Below, piece after piece: positions 1 to 9,500 of a stretch of DNA of 64,000 bases (the stretch's first letter is position 1; every line of letters begins with the position of its first letter). The DNA comes from CAYQQU01 sp964419545 (GTDB taxonomy: Bacteria > Bacteroidota > Bacteroidia > Chitinophagales > Saprospiraceae): assembly GCA_964419545.1 (NCBI GenBank), contig CAYQQU010000025.1:7067-71066 (forward strand). The letters run 5' to 3'. Made by a program: the position numbers and the translations under genes. The notes under the pieces were generated by a model, which made no database searches, was not told where the DNA came from, and worked only from the letters and a program-made list of their open reading frames with translations.

Positions 1-495
1 CGGAATATAGAACGCGTAAAACCCGGCCTGACCATCGTGGAAGCGGCTTCTCCCATCCGCGTCGCCGACCCCTCGGTGATCCGCGGCAAGCGGGTATTGG
101 TGGTGGAGGACGGTCCCACGCTCACCCACGGCGGTATGCAACTGGGCGCCGGCGTCCTCGCCGCCCGCAAGTACGGCGCCACTGAGCTGGTGGATCCCCG
201 GCCGTTCCTGGTCGGGAAGCTGGTCGATACTTTCGAAACCTATCCGGAGATCGGATCGCTCCTGCCGGCCATGGGCTATGGCGAAGAGCAATTGCGCGAC
301 CTGGAAGCGACCATCAACGGCGCCGACTGCGACGCCGTGGTGATCGGCACGCCTATCGACCTGGGCCGGGTGCTGAACATCAGGAAACCCGCCACCCGCG
401 TATTCTACGATCTGCAGGAGATCGGCGAACCCAACCTGGAGCAGGTGCTGGAAGAGTTCGTCAAGGAAAAGGTCAGGCTGGAGTTGGCGGTTTAA
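1..495 (+). CDS. GTPase / cyclic 2,3-diphosphoglycerate synthetase-like protein, C-terminal part (truncated by window edge)
   Basis: The frame is open from the first base, so the true start lies outside the window; the GTG at 37 is an internal valine, not a start. About 164 residues are visible. The stretch after 'RGKRVLVVEDGPTLTHGGM' and the later 'CDAVVIGTPIDL' match my memory of the bacterial proteins annotated as cyclic 2,3-diphosphoglycerate synthetase-type GTPases, which have an N-terminal P-loop domain (not visible here). In methanogens the namesake makes cyclic 2,3-bisphosphoglycerate; the role of the bacterial homologues is not established. The family call rests on this C-terminal half only. 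It is followed by a convergent gene 5 bases downstream. Confidence 0.7.
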   Translation, partial: RNIERVKPGLTIVEAASPIRVADPSVIRGKRVLVVEDGPTLTHGGMQLGAGVLAARKYGATELVDPRPFLVGKLVDTFETYPEIGSLLPAMGYGEEQLRDLEATINGADCDAVVIGTPIDLGRVLNIRKPATRVFYDLQEIGEPNLEQVLEEFVKEKVRLELAV

Positions 496-500
496 CCGGG

Positions 501-932
501 TTAAAACCAACCGGCTCCCAGGCCGCGGAAAGGCCAGGGAATAGACACGATGATCAGGATCAGCCCGATGAGGTAATAAACGGCGGTGCGGCGATAACCT
601 GCAGCGGCCGGCAGCAGCTTCTTACCCTGGCTGTAGCCGATGGTGATCAGCGCGATGGCGATCAGCATCACGCTGATGTGCTCGACGGTGTAGAAACGCA
701 GGACGCTGTCTTTCATCACTCCGGCGACGAACTGCACCTTCGGGCTGATAAAATAAAGCGCCAGGCCCAGCAACAGCTGGATATGCGTGAAGATGAGGCC
801 GAAGAGCGCCAGGCGGTTTTTGGCGCTGTCTGACGGGCCCGAACGGCGAAAACCGTCGATCACGGCGGCGATCAGCAGCGCCAGCACTACGTAGCGAAGC
901 CCGGAATGGGCGTGAACCAACATATTGTACAT
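501..932 (-). CDS. small four-helix membrane protein (cytochrome b-like)
   Basis: A 143-residue protein made almost entirely of hydrophobic helices (about residues 11-28, 42-63, 83-103 and 118-136). It starts 'MYNMLVHAHSGLRYV', a histidine-containing N-terminus typical of small Bacteroidota membrane proteins often annotated as cytochrome B or hypothetical. Histidines at 7, 9, 50 and 85 could in principle bind heme, but no classical b-type signature is evident. It converges with the GTPase gene. Function is unknown; membrane location is well supported. Confidence 0.7.
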   Translation of the reverse strand: MYNMLVHAHSGLRYVVLALLIAAVIDGFRRSGPSDSAKNRLALFGLIFTHIQLLLGLALYFISPKVQFVAGVMKDSVLRFYTVEHISVMLIAIALITIGYSQGKKLLPAAAGYRRTAVYYLIGLILIIVSIPWPFRGLGAGWF

Positions 933-1496
933 ACTATTCGTAGCTTTTGATTAGCTTAAAAATTATAGGACAAAACGACCGGTCCAAAAGTACACTTTTC
1001 CGGGGTATTGCTCGGCGGGAGGGCCGTTTTGTAAGGGAATTCAAATTTGAAAAAAACAAATAAATTTTTTTATCTTTACCCATCCAATTAGCGCTTTTCT
1101 CCAATTCATCACCTCTTCGGCATCAGGCCTGCGCGATTTTCGGTAAAACAGTAACTTCCGGCGCCGGTTTCCGTATATCTACCGTAGAGGGCGTGGTTAT
1201 CCCTTAACCGAGCATCACATTTACTTCCCAACAACCGATCACATCTGATCTGGAGAACTGTAAAAGCCCGGGTGATGTTCCGGCCGAGCTTGATTTTTTG
1301 AGAGCTATCTTCCTTATGGCATGTTGCAACTTTCGGCGTAGCGGCCAGGCGCCGCGGCGCTTCCCTGTCTTCCTGCGAAGGCGGGTGGTTCGTGCGTGAT
1401 TAACGCGGGCGCATCCCTTTGGGCCGGTTTGCCGGTGAGCGGGGATCCCGTGGTCGTATATGATTTCTTTATAAACAACAAATAAAGATCCCTCAA
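933..1496. other. 564-bp gap without a supported gene; may hold a long leader or small RNA
   Basis: The small open frames here carry no family signal. Base composition rises from AT-rich (about 1040-1110) to GC-rich (about 1330-1460). A rightward promoter-like site lies at 1047-1078. There is a short palindrome CCGGCGCCGG near 1158. If transcription starts near 1085, the AraC-type gene at 1497 has a leader of about 410 bases, or a separate RNA is made here. Confidence 0.4.
1047..1078 (+). promoter_or_regulatory. Bacteroidota-type promoter candidate
   Basis: TTG at 1047-1049, a 21-base spacer, then TATCTTTA at 1071-1078. This is one base off the Bacteroidota -7 consensus TAnnTTTG. It points toward the AraC-type gene, about 420 bases away. 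Confidence 0.45.
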
Positions 1497-1856
1497 ATGG
1501 ATATTTTGACACCTTCAGAGCAGGAGTGGTTGGCTCAGGTAGAAGAAACGGCAAAAGAAGCCCTGGACAAAAGGCAGCTTTCGGTACAGAAGGTAGCGGA
1601 TGACCTGGCGATCAGCGTCCGGCATCTTCGCCGCCGATTGAAAAAGGTGACGGGCATTCATCCCAGCGAATACCTGCGGGAAATGCGATTGCAGCGCGCC
1701 CGCCACCTGCTCGAAAAGCGCGCTTTCCGCACGGTGACCGAAGTGGCCCACGCTACGGGCTTCTCCACACCGGAGTATTTTTCGAAGATCTACGCCCGCC
1801 GTTTCGGCGTGTTGCCGTCGGTAGTTTTGCAGGGGGCGAAAAAATCATCACACTGA
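1497..1856 (+). CDS. stand-alone AraC-type helix-turn-helix protein
   Basis: A 119-residue protein that is almost only an AraC/XylS DNA-binding domain: first HTH 'LSVQKVADDLAISVRHLRRR' (about 28-47), the family linker 'TGIHPSEYLREMRLQRA' (52-68), and second HTH 'VTEVAHATGFSTPEYFSKIY' (80-99). The N-terminal 25 residues resemble the linker seen before the HTH in Bacteroidota hybrid two-component regulators, but an in-frame TAA at 1482-1484 just before the ATG shows it is not fused to a receiver here. It is probably a transcription regulator without a sensing domain, or a remnant output domain. Target unknown. Confidence 0.8.
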   Translation: MDILTPSEQEWLAQVEETAKEALDKRQLSVQKVADDLAISVRHLRRRLKKVTGIHPSEYLREMRLQRARHLLEKRAFRTVTEVAHATGFSTPEYFSKIYARRFGVLPSVVLQGAKKSSH

Positions 1857-1864
1857 AAAATTTT

Positions 1865-1882
1865 ATGGCGGTTTCCCGCCAT
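1865..1882 (+). terminator. weak hairpin just after the AraC-type gene
   Basis: Perfect 7-bp arms ATGGCGG (1865-1871) and CCGCCAT (1876-1882) with a 4-base loop, starting 8 bases after the stop codon. No clean U-tract follows, so termination is possible but unproven. Confidence 0.35.
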
Positions 1883-2259
1883 TTAAACCCCATAAAAAAT
1901 GGCGCATAGCATTTTTTTTCAGAATGTCCCAAAATTCATGGGCGTTTTTCTTTCATCTCATTAAAGTTTTTTATTCTTTTGTAGTCAACAAAGCTATTGT
2001 AACAGGATATAAACACTAGAATTTAATCCCAGAAATGAAAAACACTGTGCACCCACTTCCAATGCTTACCTCGTGGTATCTCCACAGCTTCATTTCCGAA
2101 TTAAATAAGGCTGTTTCTTCCCGTTGCAACCGCACCTTTTGATCATTGCGTAGGCGGCTTTTGCCGTTTTCACATATAAGATTTTAAAGTAGGGGGAATT
2201 ATTCCTAATTCGGCAGCTGTTCTTAAAGGGCAGTTGCTTTTTTTTTGCCCCTTCCGATC

Positions 2260-2313
2260 TTTCCTACTTTTTCGGGGGCCAAAAATTAAATGCGATTGCC
2301 CCGCCTATCCATC
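2260..2313. repeat. 54-bp direct repeat, copy A
   Basis: It matches 2422-2475 at 51 of 54 positions; the three differences are clustered in the segment GGGGCC versus AGATCC. The repeat contains ATTAAATGCGATTGCCCC. In this copy the right half is also the left arm of a perfect hairpin. Confidence 0.85.
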
Positions 2314-2330
2314 AGGGCAATCGCATTTAA
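2286..2330. repeat. perfect 16-bp inverted repeat (hairpin)
   Basis: TTAAATGCGATTGCCC at 2286-2301 is exactly complementary to GGGCAATCGCATTTAA at 2315-2330, with a 13-base loop. It overlaps the end of direct-repeat copy A. It is not followed by a U-tract on either strand. Confidence 0.85.
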
Positions 2331-2374
2331 AAGATGCTATCTCTCCATTGCCATAAAATTCACCTGCAACGGAA

Positions 2375-2426
2375 GGAAAAATCCTCGTTCTTCCTTTAGG
2401 ATCGAGGTAAAAACGAGGATTTTTCC
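2375..2426. repeat. perfect 15-bp inverted repeat (hairpin)
   Basis: GGAAAAATCCTCGTT at 2375-2389 pairs exactly with AACGAGGATTTTTCC at 2412-2426, with a 22-base loop. Its right arm runs into direct-repeat copy B, so hairpin and direct repeat appear to belong to one compound element. Confidence 0.8.
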
Positions 2427-2475
2427 TACTTTTTCGAGATCCAAAAATTAAATGCGATTGCCCCGCCTATCCATC
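2422..2475. repeat. 54-bp direct repeat, copy B
   Basis: Second copy of the element at 2260-2313 (51/54 identical). It lacks the complementary right arm that makes copy A a hairpin. Confidence 0.85.
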
Positions 2476-2540
2476 TCTCCTTTTTGCCGGCTTGCGATTT
2501 TTATCTAAATTACTGCTCTCAAATCCAAAGATCACTTTTT

Positions 2541-3431
2541 ATGGCAATCATTCAGGTCGTAATCGGCATCATCTTTGTCCTGCTTCTGCTCAGTCTGTTG
2601 GCGACTACCATCATGGAGCTGTTGTCGTCGCTCCTTTCGCTGCGCGGGCGCAACCTGGAAAAAGCACTCCGCAATATGCTGGCCACCACCGGCATCGACG
2701 ATCGCATTTTCCAGGAGTTCAGGAACAATTCGTTATACCGGCAGATCACCCAGCGCTGGGGCAAAAACCGCACCCGGCCGTCTTACGTCAGCGACGACAC
2801 TTTCCAGTCTATCCTCTTCGATATTATTTTGAAAGGCGAAGGCCTCGACAAGCTGCAGGAAAAGGTCGATCAATTGCCGGACGTGGATCTGAAGAACGTG
2901 CTCAATCAATTGCTGCGCGACGCCGACCACGATGTCGAGCAATTCAAACTCAAGGTCCGGAAGTGGTACAACGACGTGATGGATCGCGCCAGCGGCTGGT
3001 ACAAACGCTCCACCCAGCAGATCCTGATCGTGGTGGGGCTGATTATCGCCCTGGTGTTCAATGCCGACACCATCGCCATCTACCAGCGCCTGGAGGCCGA
3101 CCCGGCCAGCCTGCAACAGATCGTGACGCTGGCCGAGAACTTCGTCGCCCAGAACGACCTGGAGTCAGTCCGGGAAAGCGATCCCGAATTTGAAACCGCA
3201 TACAATGACCTGAAAAGCCTGATCAACAACGAGATCAACGCCGTGCGCTCGCCCCTGGGGCTCGGCTGGACTCAGGTCGACTTTTCCAGGTTTACGATCT
3301 ACGACTGGTTCATCAAGGTGATGGGCTGGCTGGTTACCGCGCTGGCTATCTCGCTGGGGGCGCCTTTCTGGTTTGACCTGCTGCGCAAAATTGTCAATAT
3401 CCGCAGTTCGGGAAACAAACCGCAGGCCTGA
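2541..3431 (+). CDS. conserved-looking three-helix membrane protein of unknown function
   Basis: A 296-residue protein if it starts at the ATG at 2541, which places a hydrophobic helix directly at the N-terminus (residues 3-27); an in-frame start at 2484 would add 19 residues with no membrane-protein logic. Two more helices lie at about 161-180 and 255-280. Between helices 1 and 2 is a charged, mostly helical soluble domain ending in 'MDRASGWYKRSTQ', a short motif I associate with a widespread family of uncharacterised bacterial membrane proteins. I cannot name a Pfam family. The gene stands alone ahead of the metallophosphoesterase. Confidence 0.65.
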   Translation: MAIIQVVIGIIFVLLLLSLLATTIMELLSSLLSLRGRNLEKALRNMLATTGIDDRIFQEFRNNSLYRQITQRWGKNRTRPSYVSDDTFQSILFDIILKGEGLDKLQEKVDQLPDVDLKNVLNQLLRDADHDVEQFKLKVRKWYNDVMDRASGWYKRSTQQILIVVGLIIALVFNADTIAIYQRLEADPASLQQIVTLAENFVAQNDLESVRESDPEFETAYNDLKSLINNEINAVRSPLGLGWTQVDFSRFTIYDWFIKVMGWLVTALAISLGAPFWFDLLRKIVNIRSSGNKPQA

Positions 3432-3528
3432 TACAGTTAAAAATAAGCTCCGCTTTTTGAGATTTCGCGTCCGGCTTGTCTTCGCTCCGCTCCGGATGCC
3501 ATGCACCATTCCCCCGAATACAGATACT

Positions 3529-4260
3529 ATGATGAAAATTGCACAGATAACGGATTTGCACGTCGGCCGGGAAAATGAGTATCCCTCGGGCGTCGACGTA
3601 CGCGCTAATTTCCTCGCTTTGCTGGACGGCGTGCGCCGCTTCCGTCCGGATAAACTGGTCGTCTCGGGCGACTTGTGCGCCAAAAGCGCGGATCAGGCCG
3701 TCTATGACTGGATCAAGGAAAAACTGGACGCTCTGCAGGTGCCTTACGAAGTCATTTCCGGGAACCATGACGATCCGGAGGCGCTGGCCCGAAGCTTCGG
3801 CCGCGGGGCCGACCTGACCGGCCGGGAGTTGTTCTTCCTCCGCCAATGGGACGAGTGGCCGGTCTTTTTCCTGGACACCACCAACGGCGCCTTGTCTGCG
3901 CGACAACAGGAGTGGTTGCGGCGCCGGCTCGCGTTGACCGAACACCCCGTTCTGGTGTTCATGCACCATCCGCCCGCCTTTGCCGGCGTACCCCATATGG
4001 ATGAAAATTATCCGCTCCAAAATCGCGAGATCGTCCAGAACATCTTCTTCCGCTGCGAGCAGCCCGTCTACATCTTCGCCGGGCACTTCCACGTGGAAAA
4101 AAGCATCGGCCTGCGCAATATTCAGGTGAATATCACGCCATCAGGCTACTTCCAGATCGATTTCCACCAGCAACAGTTCGCCATCGACCACTACCGGGTC
4201 GCTTTGCGGGAAATCGTGCTCGACGGAGCGGCGATCCGGCATTCGGTGGTGTATGTCTAA
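3529..4260 (+). CDS. calcineurin-like metallophosphoesterase (class III cyclic-nucleotide phosphodiesterase-like)
   Basis: A 243-residue protein starting 'MMKIAQITDLHVG' (ATG at 3529; the ATG at 3532 is an equal alternative). All metallophosphoesterase blocks are present in order: 'ITDLHVG' (D-x-H), 'VSGDLC' (GD), 'SGNHDDP' (GNHD), 'FMHHPP' and 'FAGHFHVEK' (GHxH). These bind the two metal ions. Length and motif layout fit the CpdA/Icc group, whose members cleave cAMP or other phosphodiesters; the substrate cannot be read from the sequence. No signal peptide, so it is probably cytoplasmic. Confidence 0.85.
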   Translation: MMKIAQITDLHVGRENEYPSGVDVRANFLALLDGVRRFRPDKLVVSGDLCAKSADQAVYDWIKEKLDALQVPYEVISGNHDDPEALARSFGRGADLTGRELFFLRQWDEWPVFFLDTTNGALSARQQEWLRRRLALTEHPVLVFMHHPPAFAGVPHMDENYPLQNREIVQNIFFRCEQPVYIFAGHFHVEKSIGLRNIQVNITPSGYFQIDFHQQQFAIDHYRVALREIVLDGAAIRHSVVYV

Positions 4261-4296
4261 ATGCTTTTCATCATTACTTTAGTGGCCGGACATCCT

Positions 4297-4304
4297 TATC
4301 TTCG
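4297..4304 (+). promoter_or_regulatory. possible -7 element upstream of the M49 peptidase gene
   Basis: TATCTTCG, one base off TAnnTTTG, 29 bases before the ATG at 4333. No clear TTG is seen at the expected -33 distance, so this is weak. Confidence 0.3.
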
Positions 4305-4332
4305 CGCTATTCATTAACCAAATAACACCGCT

Positions 4333-6387
4333 ATGCAAAAGATAAATTTATGGCTGGCGCTGCTGCTCATGGCCTTGGCCGCCTGCGGCGGACCGGCATC
4401 CGAGGGGGATGGCAACGGCCAGACGGAAGGCGAAAACCTGGAAGATTTCGTTTGGAATCCTGAAAATTTTGCCGACAAACGCATCCTGCGCTACCGGGTG
4501 CCCGGCTTCGACCAGCTCACACTCTCCCAGAAAAAACTGGTGTACTACCTGGTGCAGGCCGGCCTCTCCGGTCGCGATATCATCTGGGATCAGAACTACC
4601 GCTACAACCTCGTCATCCGCCGGGCCCTGGATCAGATCGTGCGCGACTATTCCGGCGACCGCCAGGCAGAAGACTGGCAGAGCTTCCTGGTGTACGCCAA
4701 GAACGTCTGGTTCTCTAACGGCATCCACCACCATTACAGCAATGACAAGTTCATTCCCGAATTTTCGCGTGAATACTTCGAAGGGCTGCTGGCCGATGTA
4801 GGCGCTGAACTGCCGAAAGTGGTGCTCACCGCTATGTTCGATCCGACCGTCGACGCCAAAAAGATCGACCAAAGCGAAGGCAAGGATATCGTAGCCGCCT
4901 CGGCCGTCAACTTTTACGAGCCGGGCGTCACCGCCGCGGAAGTCGCCGATTTTTATGCCCGGCGCCGCGCTGAAGCCGACGATCCCCGCGTTTCTTTCGG
5001 CCTCAACTCTCAGGTGGTGCGCAATGCCGACGGAGAACTCGTAGAGCGCGTCTGGAAAATCGACGGCCTCTACGGGCCGGCCATCGCCGAGATCGTCAAG
5101 TGGCTGGAAAAAGCCGTGGAAGTAGCGGAAAACGAACCGCAACGCAAAGCCCTGGAGCTGCTCATCGAATACTACCGCACCGGCGACCTCAAAACCTGGG
5201 ACGACTACAACGTCGCCTGGGTGCAGGCCACCGAAGGCGATATCGACTACATCAATTCTTTCATCGAAGTGTACAACGATCCGATGGGCCTGAAAGGCTC
5301 TTACGAGACCATCGTCGAGATCAACGATTTTGAGGCCTCCGAACGCATGGCGGTCATCTCTAAGGAGGCGCAGTGGTTCGAAGACAACTCGCCGCTTATG
5401 CCCGAGCATAAAAAACAGCAGGTGACCGGTATCACCTACAAGGTGGTCAACGTAGCCGGAGAAGCCGGCGACGCCTCGCCCGCCACGCCCATCGGCGTCA
5501 ACCTGCCCAACGCCAACTGGATCCGCGCGGAACACGGCTCCAAATCGGTAAGCCTGGGCAACATCACCGCCGCCTATAATAATGCTGAAGGACCCGGACT
5601 GCTGCAGGAATTCGCCAACGACGCCGAAGAGATCGAGCGGGCCGAAGAATACGGACAACTGGCCTCCAAAATGCACACGGCCCTGCACGAGGTGCTGGGC
5701 CACGCTTCCGGCCAGCTGGAACCAGGCGTGGCAACGCCGGGCGAAACGCTCAAAAACTACGCTTCGCCGCTGGAAGAAGCCCGCGCCGACCTCTTCTCCC
5801 TCTACTACCTGCTCGATCCCAAACTGGAGGAGCTGGGGCTGGCGCCTTCCAATGAAGTAGGCAAAGCCCAATACGATTCCTACCTGCGCAACGGTCTGAT
5901 GCTGCAACTGCGCCGCATCGAACCGGGTAAGAATATCGAACAGGCGCACATGCGCAATCGACAGATGGTAGCAAAGTGGGTCTTCGAAAAAGCCTCGGCC
6001 GACAGCTCGGTCGTCATGCTGCACCGCGATGGTAAAACCTATATCGACATCCAGGACTACGAGAAGCTCCGCGAACACTTCGGCGCCCTGTTGCGCGAGG
6101 TGCAGCGCATCAAGTCACAGGGCGATTACGCCGCCGGCAAAGCGCTCATCGAAGGTTATGGGGTAAAGGTCGATCCGTCGATGCACGCCGAGGTGCTGCA
6201 ACGCGCCGCAGCACTCAACATCCCGCCCTACGGCGGCTTCATCAACCCCGTGCTTCGGCCGGTAACCGACGAGAACGGCGACATCACCGATATCGAGATC
6301 GAATATCCGGACGACTTTACAAAGCAAATGCTGGAGTACAGCGAGCAGTATAGTTTCCTGCTGAAAGAAGAGGAGGTGTTGAACTAG
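4333..6387 (+). CDS. M49 dipeptidyl-peptidase III family lipoprotein
   Basis: A 684-residue protein with a lipoprotein signal: hydrophobic core then 'LAAC' with the lipid-accepting Cys at 19. The M49 zinc signature HExxGH is present as 'HEVLGH' at residues 452-457, and the second motif 'EEARAD' at about 481-486 supplies the third zinc ligand. Length fits bacterial DPP III. The family removes dipeptides from the N-terminus of short peptides. The lipoprotein signal implies anchoring in the envelope, unlike the cytosolic eukaryotic enzyme. Conserved M49 text such as 'LPNANWIRAEHGSKSVSLGN' supports the call. The gene converges with the giant PKD gene. Confidence 0.9.
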   Translation: MQKINLWLALLLMALAACGGPASEGDGNGQTEGENLEDFVWNPENFADKRILRYRVPGFDQLTLSQKKLVYYLVQAGLSGRDIIWDQNYRYNLVIRRALDQIVRDYSGDRQAEDWQSFLVYAKNVWFSNGIHHHYSNDKFIPEFSREYFEGLLADVGAELPKVVLTAMFDPTVDAKKIDQSEGKDIVAASAVNFYEPGVTAAEVADFYARRRAEADDPRVSFGLNSQVVRNADGELVERVWKIDGLYGPAIAEIVKWLEKAVEVAENEPQRKALELLIEYYRTGDLKTWDDYNVAWVQATEGDIDYINSFIEVYNDPMGLKGSYETIVEINDFEASERMAVISKEAQWFEDNSPLMPEHKKQQVTGITYKVVNVAGEAGDASPATPIGVNLPNANWIRAEHGSKSVSLGNITAAYNNAEGPGLLQEFANDAEEIERAEEYGQLASKMHTALHEVLGHASGQLEPGVATPGETLKNYASPLEEARADLFSLYYLLDPKLEELGLAPSNEVGKAQYDSYLRNGLMLQLRRIEPGKNIEQAHMRNRQMVAKWVFEKASADSSVVMLHRDGKTYIDIQDYEKLREHFGALLREVQRIKSQGDYAAGKALIEGYGVKVDPSMHAEVLQRAAALNIPPYGGFINPVLRPVTDENGDITDIEIEYPDDFTKQMLEYSEQYSFLLKEEEVLN

Positions 6388-6402
6388 ACAGTTGATCTGA
6401 AG

Positions 6403-6450
6403 CCGGATTATTCATGGGTTCCTCGTCGTGAGAAGCCATGAATAATCCGG
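6403..6450. repeat. dispersed palindromic element (REP-like) between convergent genes
   Basis: CCGGATTATTCATGG (6403-6417) and CCATGAATAATCCGG (6436-6450) form a perfect 15-bp stem with an 18-base loop. The same arms recur at 43509-43568 and, imperfectly, at 50872-50928. It sits between two converging genes and could act as a bidirectional terminator. Confidence 0.8.
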
Positions 6451-6457
6451 GCTAAAA

Positions 6458-6502
6458 ACCCAAAACCCAAAGACTAAAGACTAAAGCCCAAAGACTAAAG
6501 AC
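6458..6502. repeat. short tandem-like A-rich repeat
   Basis: A low-complexity run built from variants of CCAAA and AAAGACTA (four AAAGACTA occurrences), directly beside the palindromic element and before the stop codon of the leftward PKD gene. Confidence 0.6.
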
Positions 6503-6510
6503 CACCCCCC

Positions 6511-9500
6511 TTACCTCAACAGCACCACCTCCCCCTGGAATACTTCCCGCGCCATCTCTTCCTCCTCCGTTTCGTATTCCACTTCGATCAGGTACAGGTA
6601 GACGTCGGAAGGGGAGGGCTCGCCATTGAAGGTGCCGTCCCAGCCCATTCCGGGGGTGTCGTTATCGTAGACCAGGTTGCCCCAGCGGTTGTAAACTTTG
6701 AAGGTGAGCACCTGGTAGTCGCCCCGTTCGAATTCGCCGTTGGTGGCGACGTTAAAGAAATCGTTATTGTTGTCGCCGTTGGGTGTAAAAGCGTTTGGCA
6801 TACCGAATACGACGCAGGGCACCACGTCGACCACCGTGAAGCTGTCCGCCTCGCAGCCAAACTCGTCCAGGATGAAGACGGTATAGCTCTGGTCGTCTTC
6901 CGGGAATTGGAACGCCTCGGTGAGCGTATCCGTGGTTTCGGTGATGAACCAGGTCGTCTGGATGTTCGTCGGTTCGCTGATCAGGGTTTCCAGATCGATG
7001 CTGTCGCCGCGGCAGATGGGGTCGACCTCGTTGAAGACGATGGTCGGCCCGTCGTTGATGATCACGTCTTTCTGTACGGTATTGGTGCAGCCGAGCTGCG
7101 AATCGGAGGCCGTGAGCCTGACGGTGTAGACGCCGCCTTCCGGGTAGACCGAAAAGACGGGCGATTCGTCGGAGGTGGAAGTGTCGCCGTTGCCGAAATC
7201 CCATTCGAACGTATCGGCTCCGGTAGAAGTATTGTCGAACCGGAAGGGCTGGCCGGAGCACAGCTCGTTGCCCTGGCCTTGCAGGCGGAGGAAATCGGCC
7301 GTCACGTCCCGGATAATCAGCGGTTGTTCCACTGCGATCTCACATTCGTCATTGGCGCCCCGCAGCACGAGCGTGGCTACCGTTTGCCCCGAAGGCGGGG
7401 CGGTGATATACAGGTGGTCGACAGGCGAAACGTTGTCGACTTCTTCGCCATCGCCGAAGTTCCAGGTAAAGGAGCTGACGTCTTCCGTGTCGAGTAAGGT
7501 GAACGTGATGGTATCGCCCACACAGAAAGCTTCTTCGGAGACCGAAAAGTCGCCTTCCGGCCCGACGAGGGTAAAGGAGCGGGATACGGTATCGGCGCAG
7601 CCGAAGGGCGTGGTGGCGATCATCTGCACCTCGAAAGTACCTTTGTCAAAAGAACCGGAGGGCGAGGGCCCGAGGCCGCCCTGTCCGTTGCCGAAGTCCC
7701 AGACATAAGAAAGCGGCACCGAAGCCGTGGAGGCCTCGGAGAAGACGATCTGTTCCGGATAACAAATGACCGGATCGTTGTCGACGCTGCTGGTGAAATC
7801 GGCTACGGGGAAATCCTGTACGGAGACGAAGCGGATTACTTCACCGCCGCAGCCTGTACCGACTTCTTCGAAATCGAGGACCAGGGCGTATTCCCCGCTC
7901 TCGGGATAGACCGCTCCTGCCGCTTGGGTATCGGCGGTTTGCCCGTTGCCGAAGTCCCAGCTGAAGACCAGGTTGGAGCCGGCGGCCGTATAGTCGGTCG
8001 CAAAGACAGCGAGCGAATCGCCGACGCAGAGGTTGGCCGGCGTCGGGTCGGTGATCACCGTACTGACCGGTTCGTAAACCTCCAGGAAGCGGGTGACGGT
8101 GGCCGGGCAGCCGAGGGCGTCTATGATGGTCAGCGTCACCTCCAGAGTGTCGCCGGGTCCGTCCTCGATCGTCGTCACCGGGTTTTGCTCGGTCGAGCCG
8201 AAGCTCCATTCCCAGGAGGTGATGGTGGTATCGGCCGTGGAAAGGTCGGTGAAGCTCAGGGGAGCGGGATAGCAGATGAAATCATCATCGACCGTGAATT
8301 CGGGCTGGAGGGTGAAGATGCGGGCGTCGCGGCTAAAGGTGTCGGTACACCCGTTGATGTCTTCCGTCACCAGCGTGATGGTCTCTTCACCCGGATTGGA
8401 AAAGGTGAAGTCGATGATGGAATCCTGGGTGGTGATCGGTCGGTTGGAGATCTCGAAAAACCAGTCGAAGCCTTTCCAGCAATCGTTGTCTACGTCTATC
8501 GAACTACTGGCGTCCAGCTGGTAGGTCTGCCCGGCGCACAATAGCGAATCGATCTCGAAAGAAGCTTGTATGTCGCGAATGCACACCAGGGCGGAGTCTA
8601 CGGAAGCGGGGCAGCCCGAGCCGGGGTCTTCGGCGGTAAGCGTAACCTGGTAGTCGCCGGTCTCGCCGTAAGTATGGACAAACGCGCCGGGCGGATTGGT
8701 GATTATCGTATCCCCGAGATCCCAAGTCAGTATCGTCGCATCGACGGTGGAATCCCGGAAGGTAACGTCAAAGGGCGCTTCGCAGTCGATCTCGTAGTCG
8801 ATGAGCGCCAGCGGCCCCCGCACGTTGATAAAATCTTCTTTGGTGATGGTCGACAGACAGCCGTTGTATTCCACCGTCAGCGTGACGTCGGTGGGCCCGA
8901 CGATGCCATCTACCGGCCAGCTGGGCGCCGCATCCTGGTAGCAGTGGAAGGCGCGTCCGTCCTCGGTCTCGATATGCCAGGCTTCGATGAGGGTGGTATC
9001 GCCCACGCCGGTGAAGGTCACCGTATCGCCCTGGCAGATATCGGTTTCATTGGCGAGCAGGTCGATCGTCAGGGGCTCCCCGACCCTGATGGTGATGGCG
9101 TAGGAAGTATCGATGCAGCCCGCCGCATTTTCGATATTGAGTACCACGTCGTATTCGCCGGGCTCCGTATAGGTGTAGGAATAGGGAGTCGTATCGTTTT
9201 GGGTGTGGATGTTGCCGTCGCCCAGGTCAAGTTCCCACTGGGTGATGGGCTCGCGCGTATTGCTGGAGTCGGAAAAAGTCACTGTCAGCGGTGCGCAGCC
9301 GTCGACGAGGTCGGGGGCGAAGCGCGCGTTGGGTACGAAGATGGAATCCTGCAGGACCAGCGTATCTTTACAGCCCGAGGGATTGGTGACCTCCAGGAAG
9401 ACAGGGTCGAGGATCAGGCCGTTCATGCCGTAGGTGGTCGTATCCGTATTTTCATAGACCCGCGTAGGGTTGGATTCGGTGCTGGTGCTGCCGTCACTGA

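Larger units (their letters stand above)
1857..2540. other. 684-bp AT-rich repeat-bearing gap
   Basis: No supported gene. It holds two copies of a 54-bp direct repeat and two long perfect hairpins (listed separately) plus several T-runs. Nothing recognisable as a transposase, att site or RNA gene was found. Confidence 0.6.

Noticed and set aside
4348..6078. 576-codon open frame antisense to the M49 peptidase gene
   Set aside because: It mirrors a GC-rich true gene whose sense frame has diagnostic motifs; the antisense product has no family signal. The same applies to long antisense frames at 14273-15814, 52064-53758 and 56534-57976.
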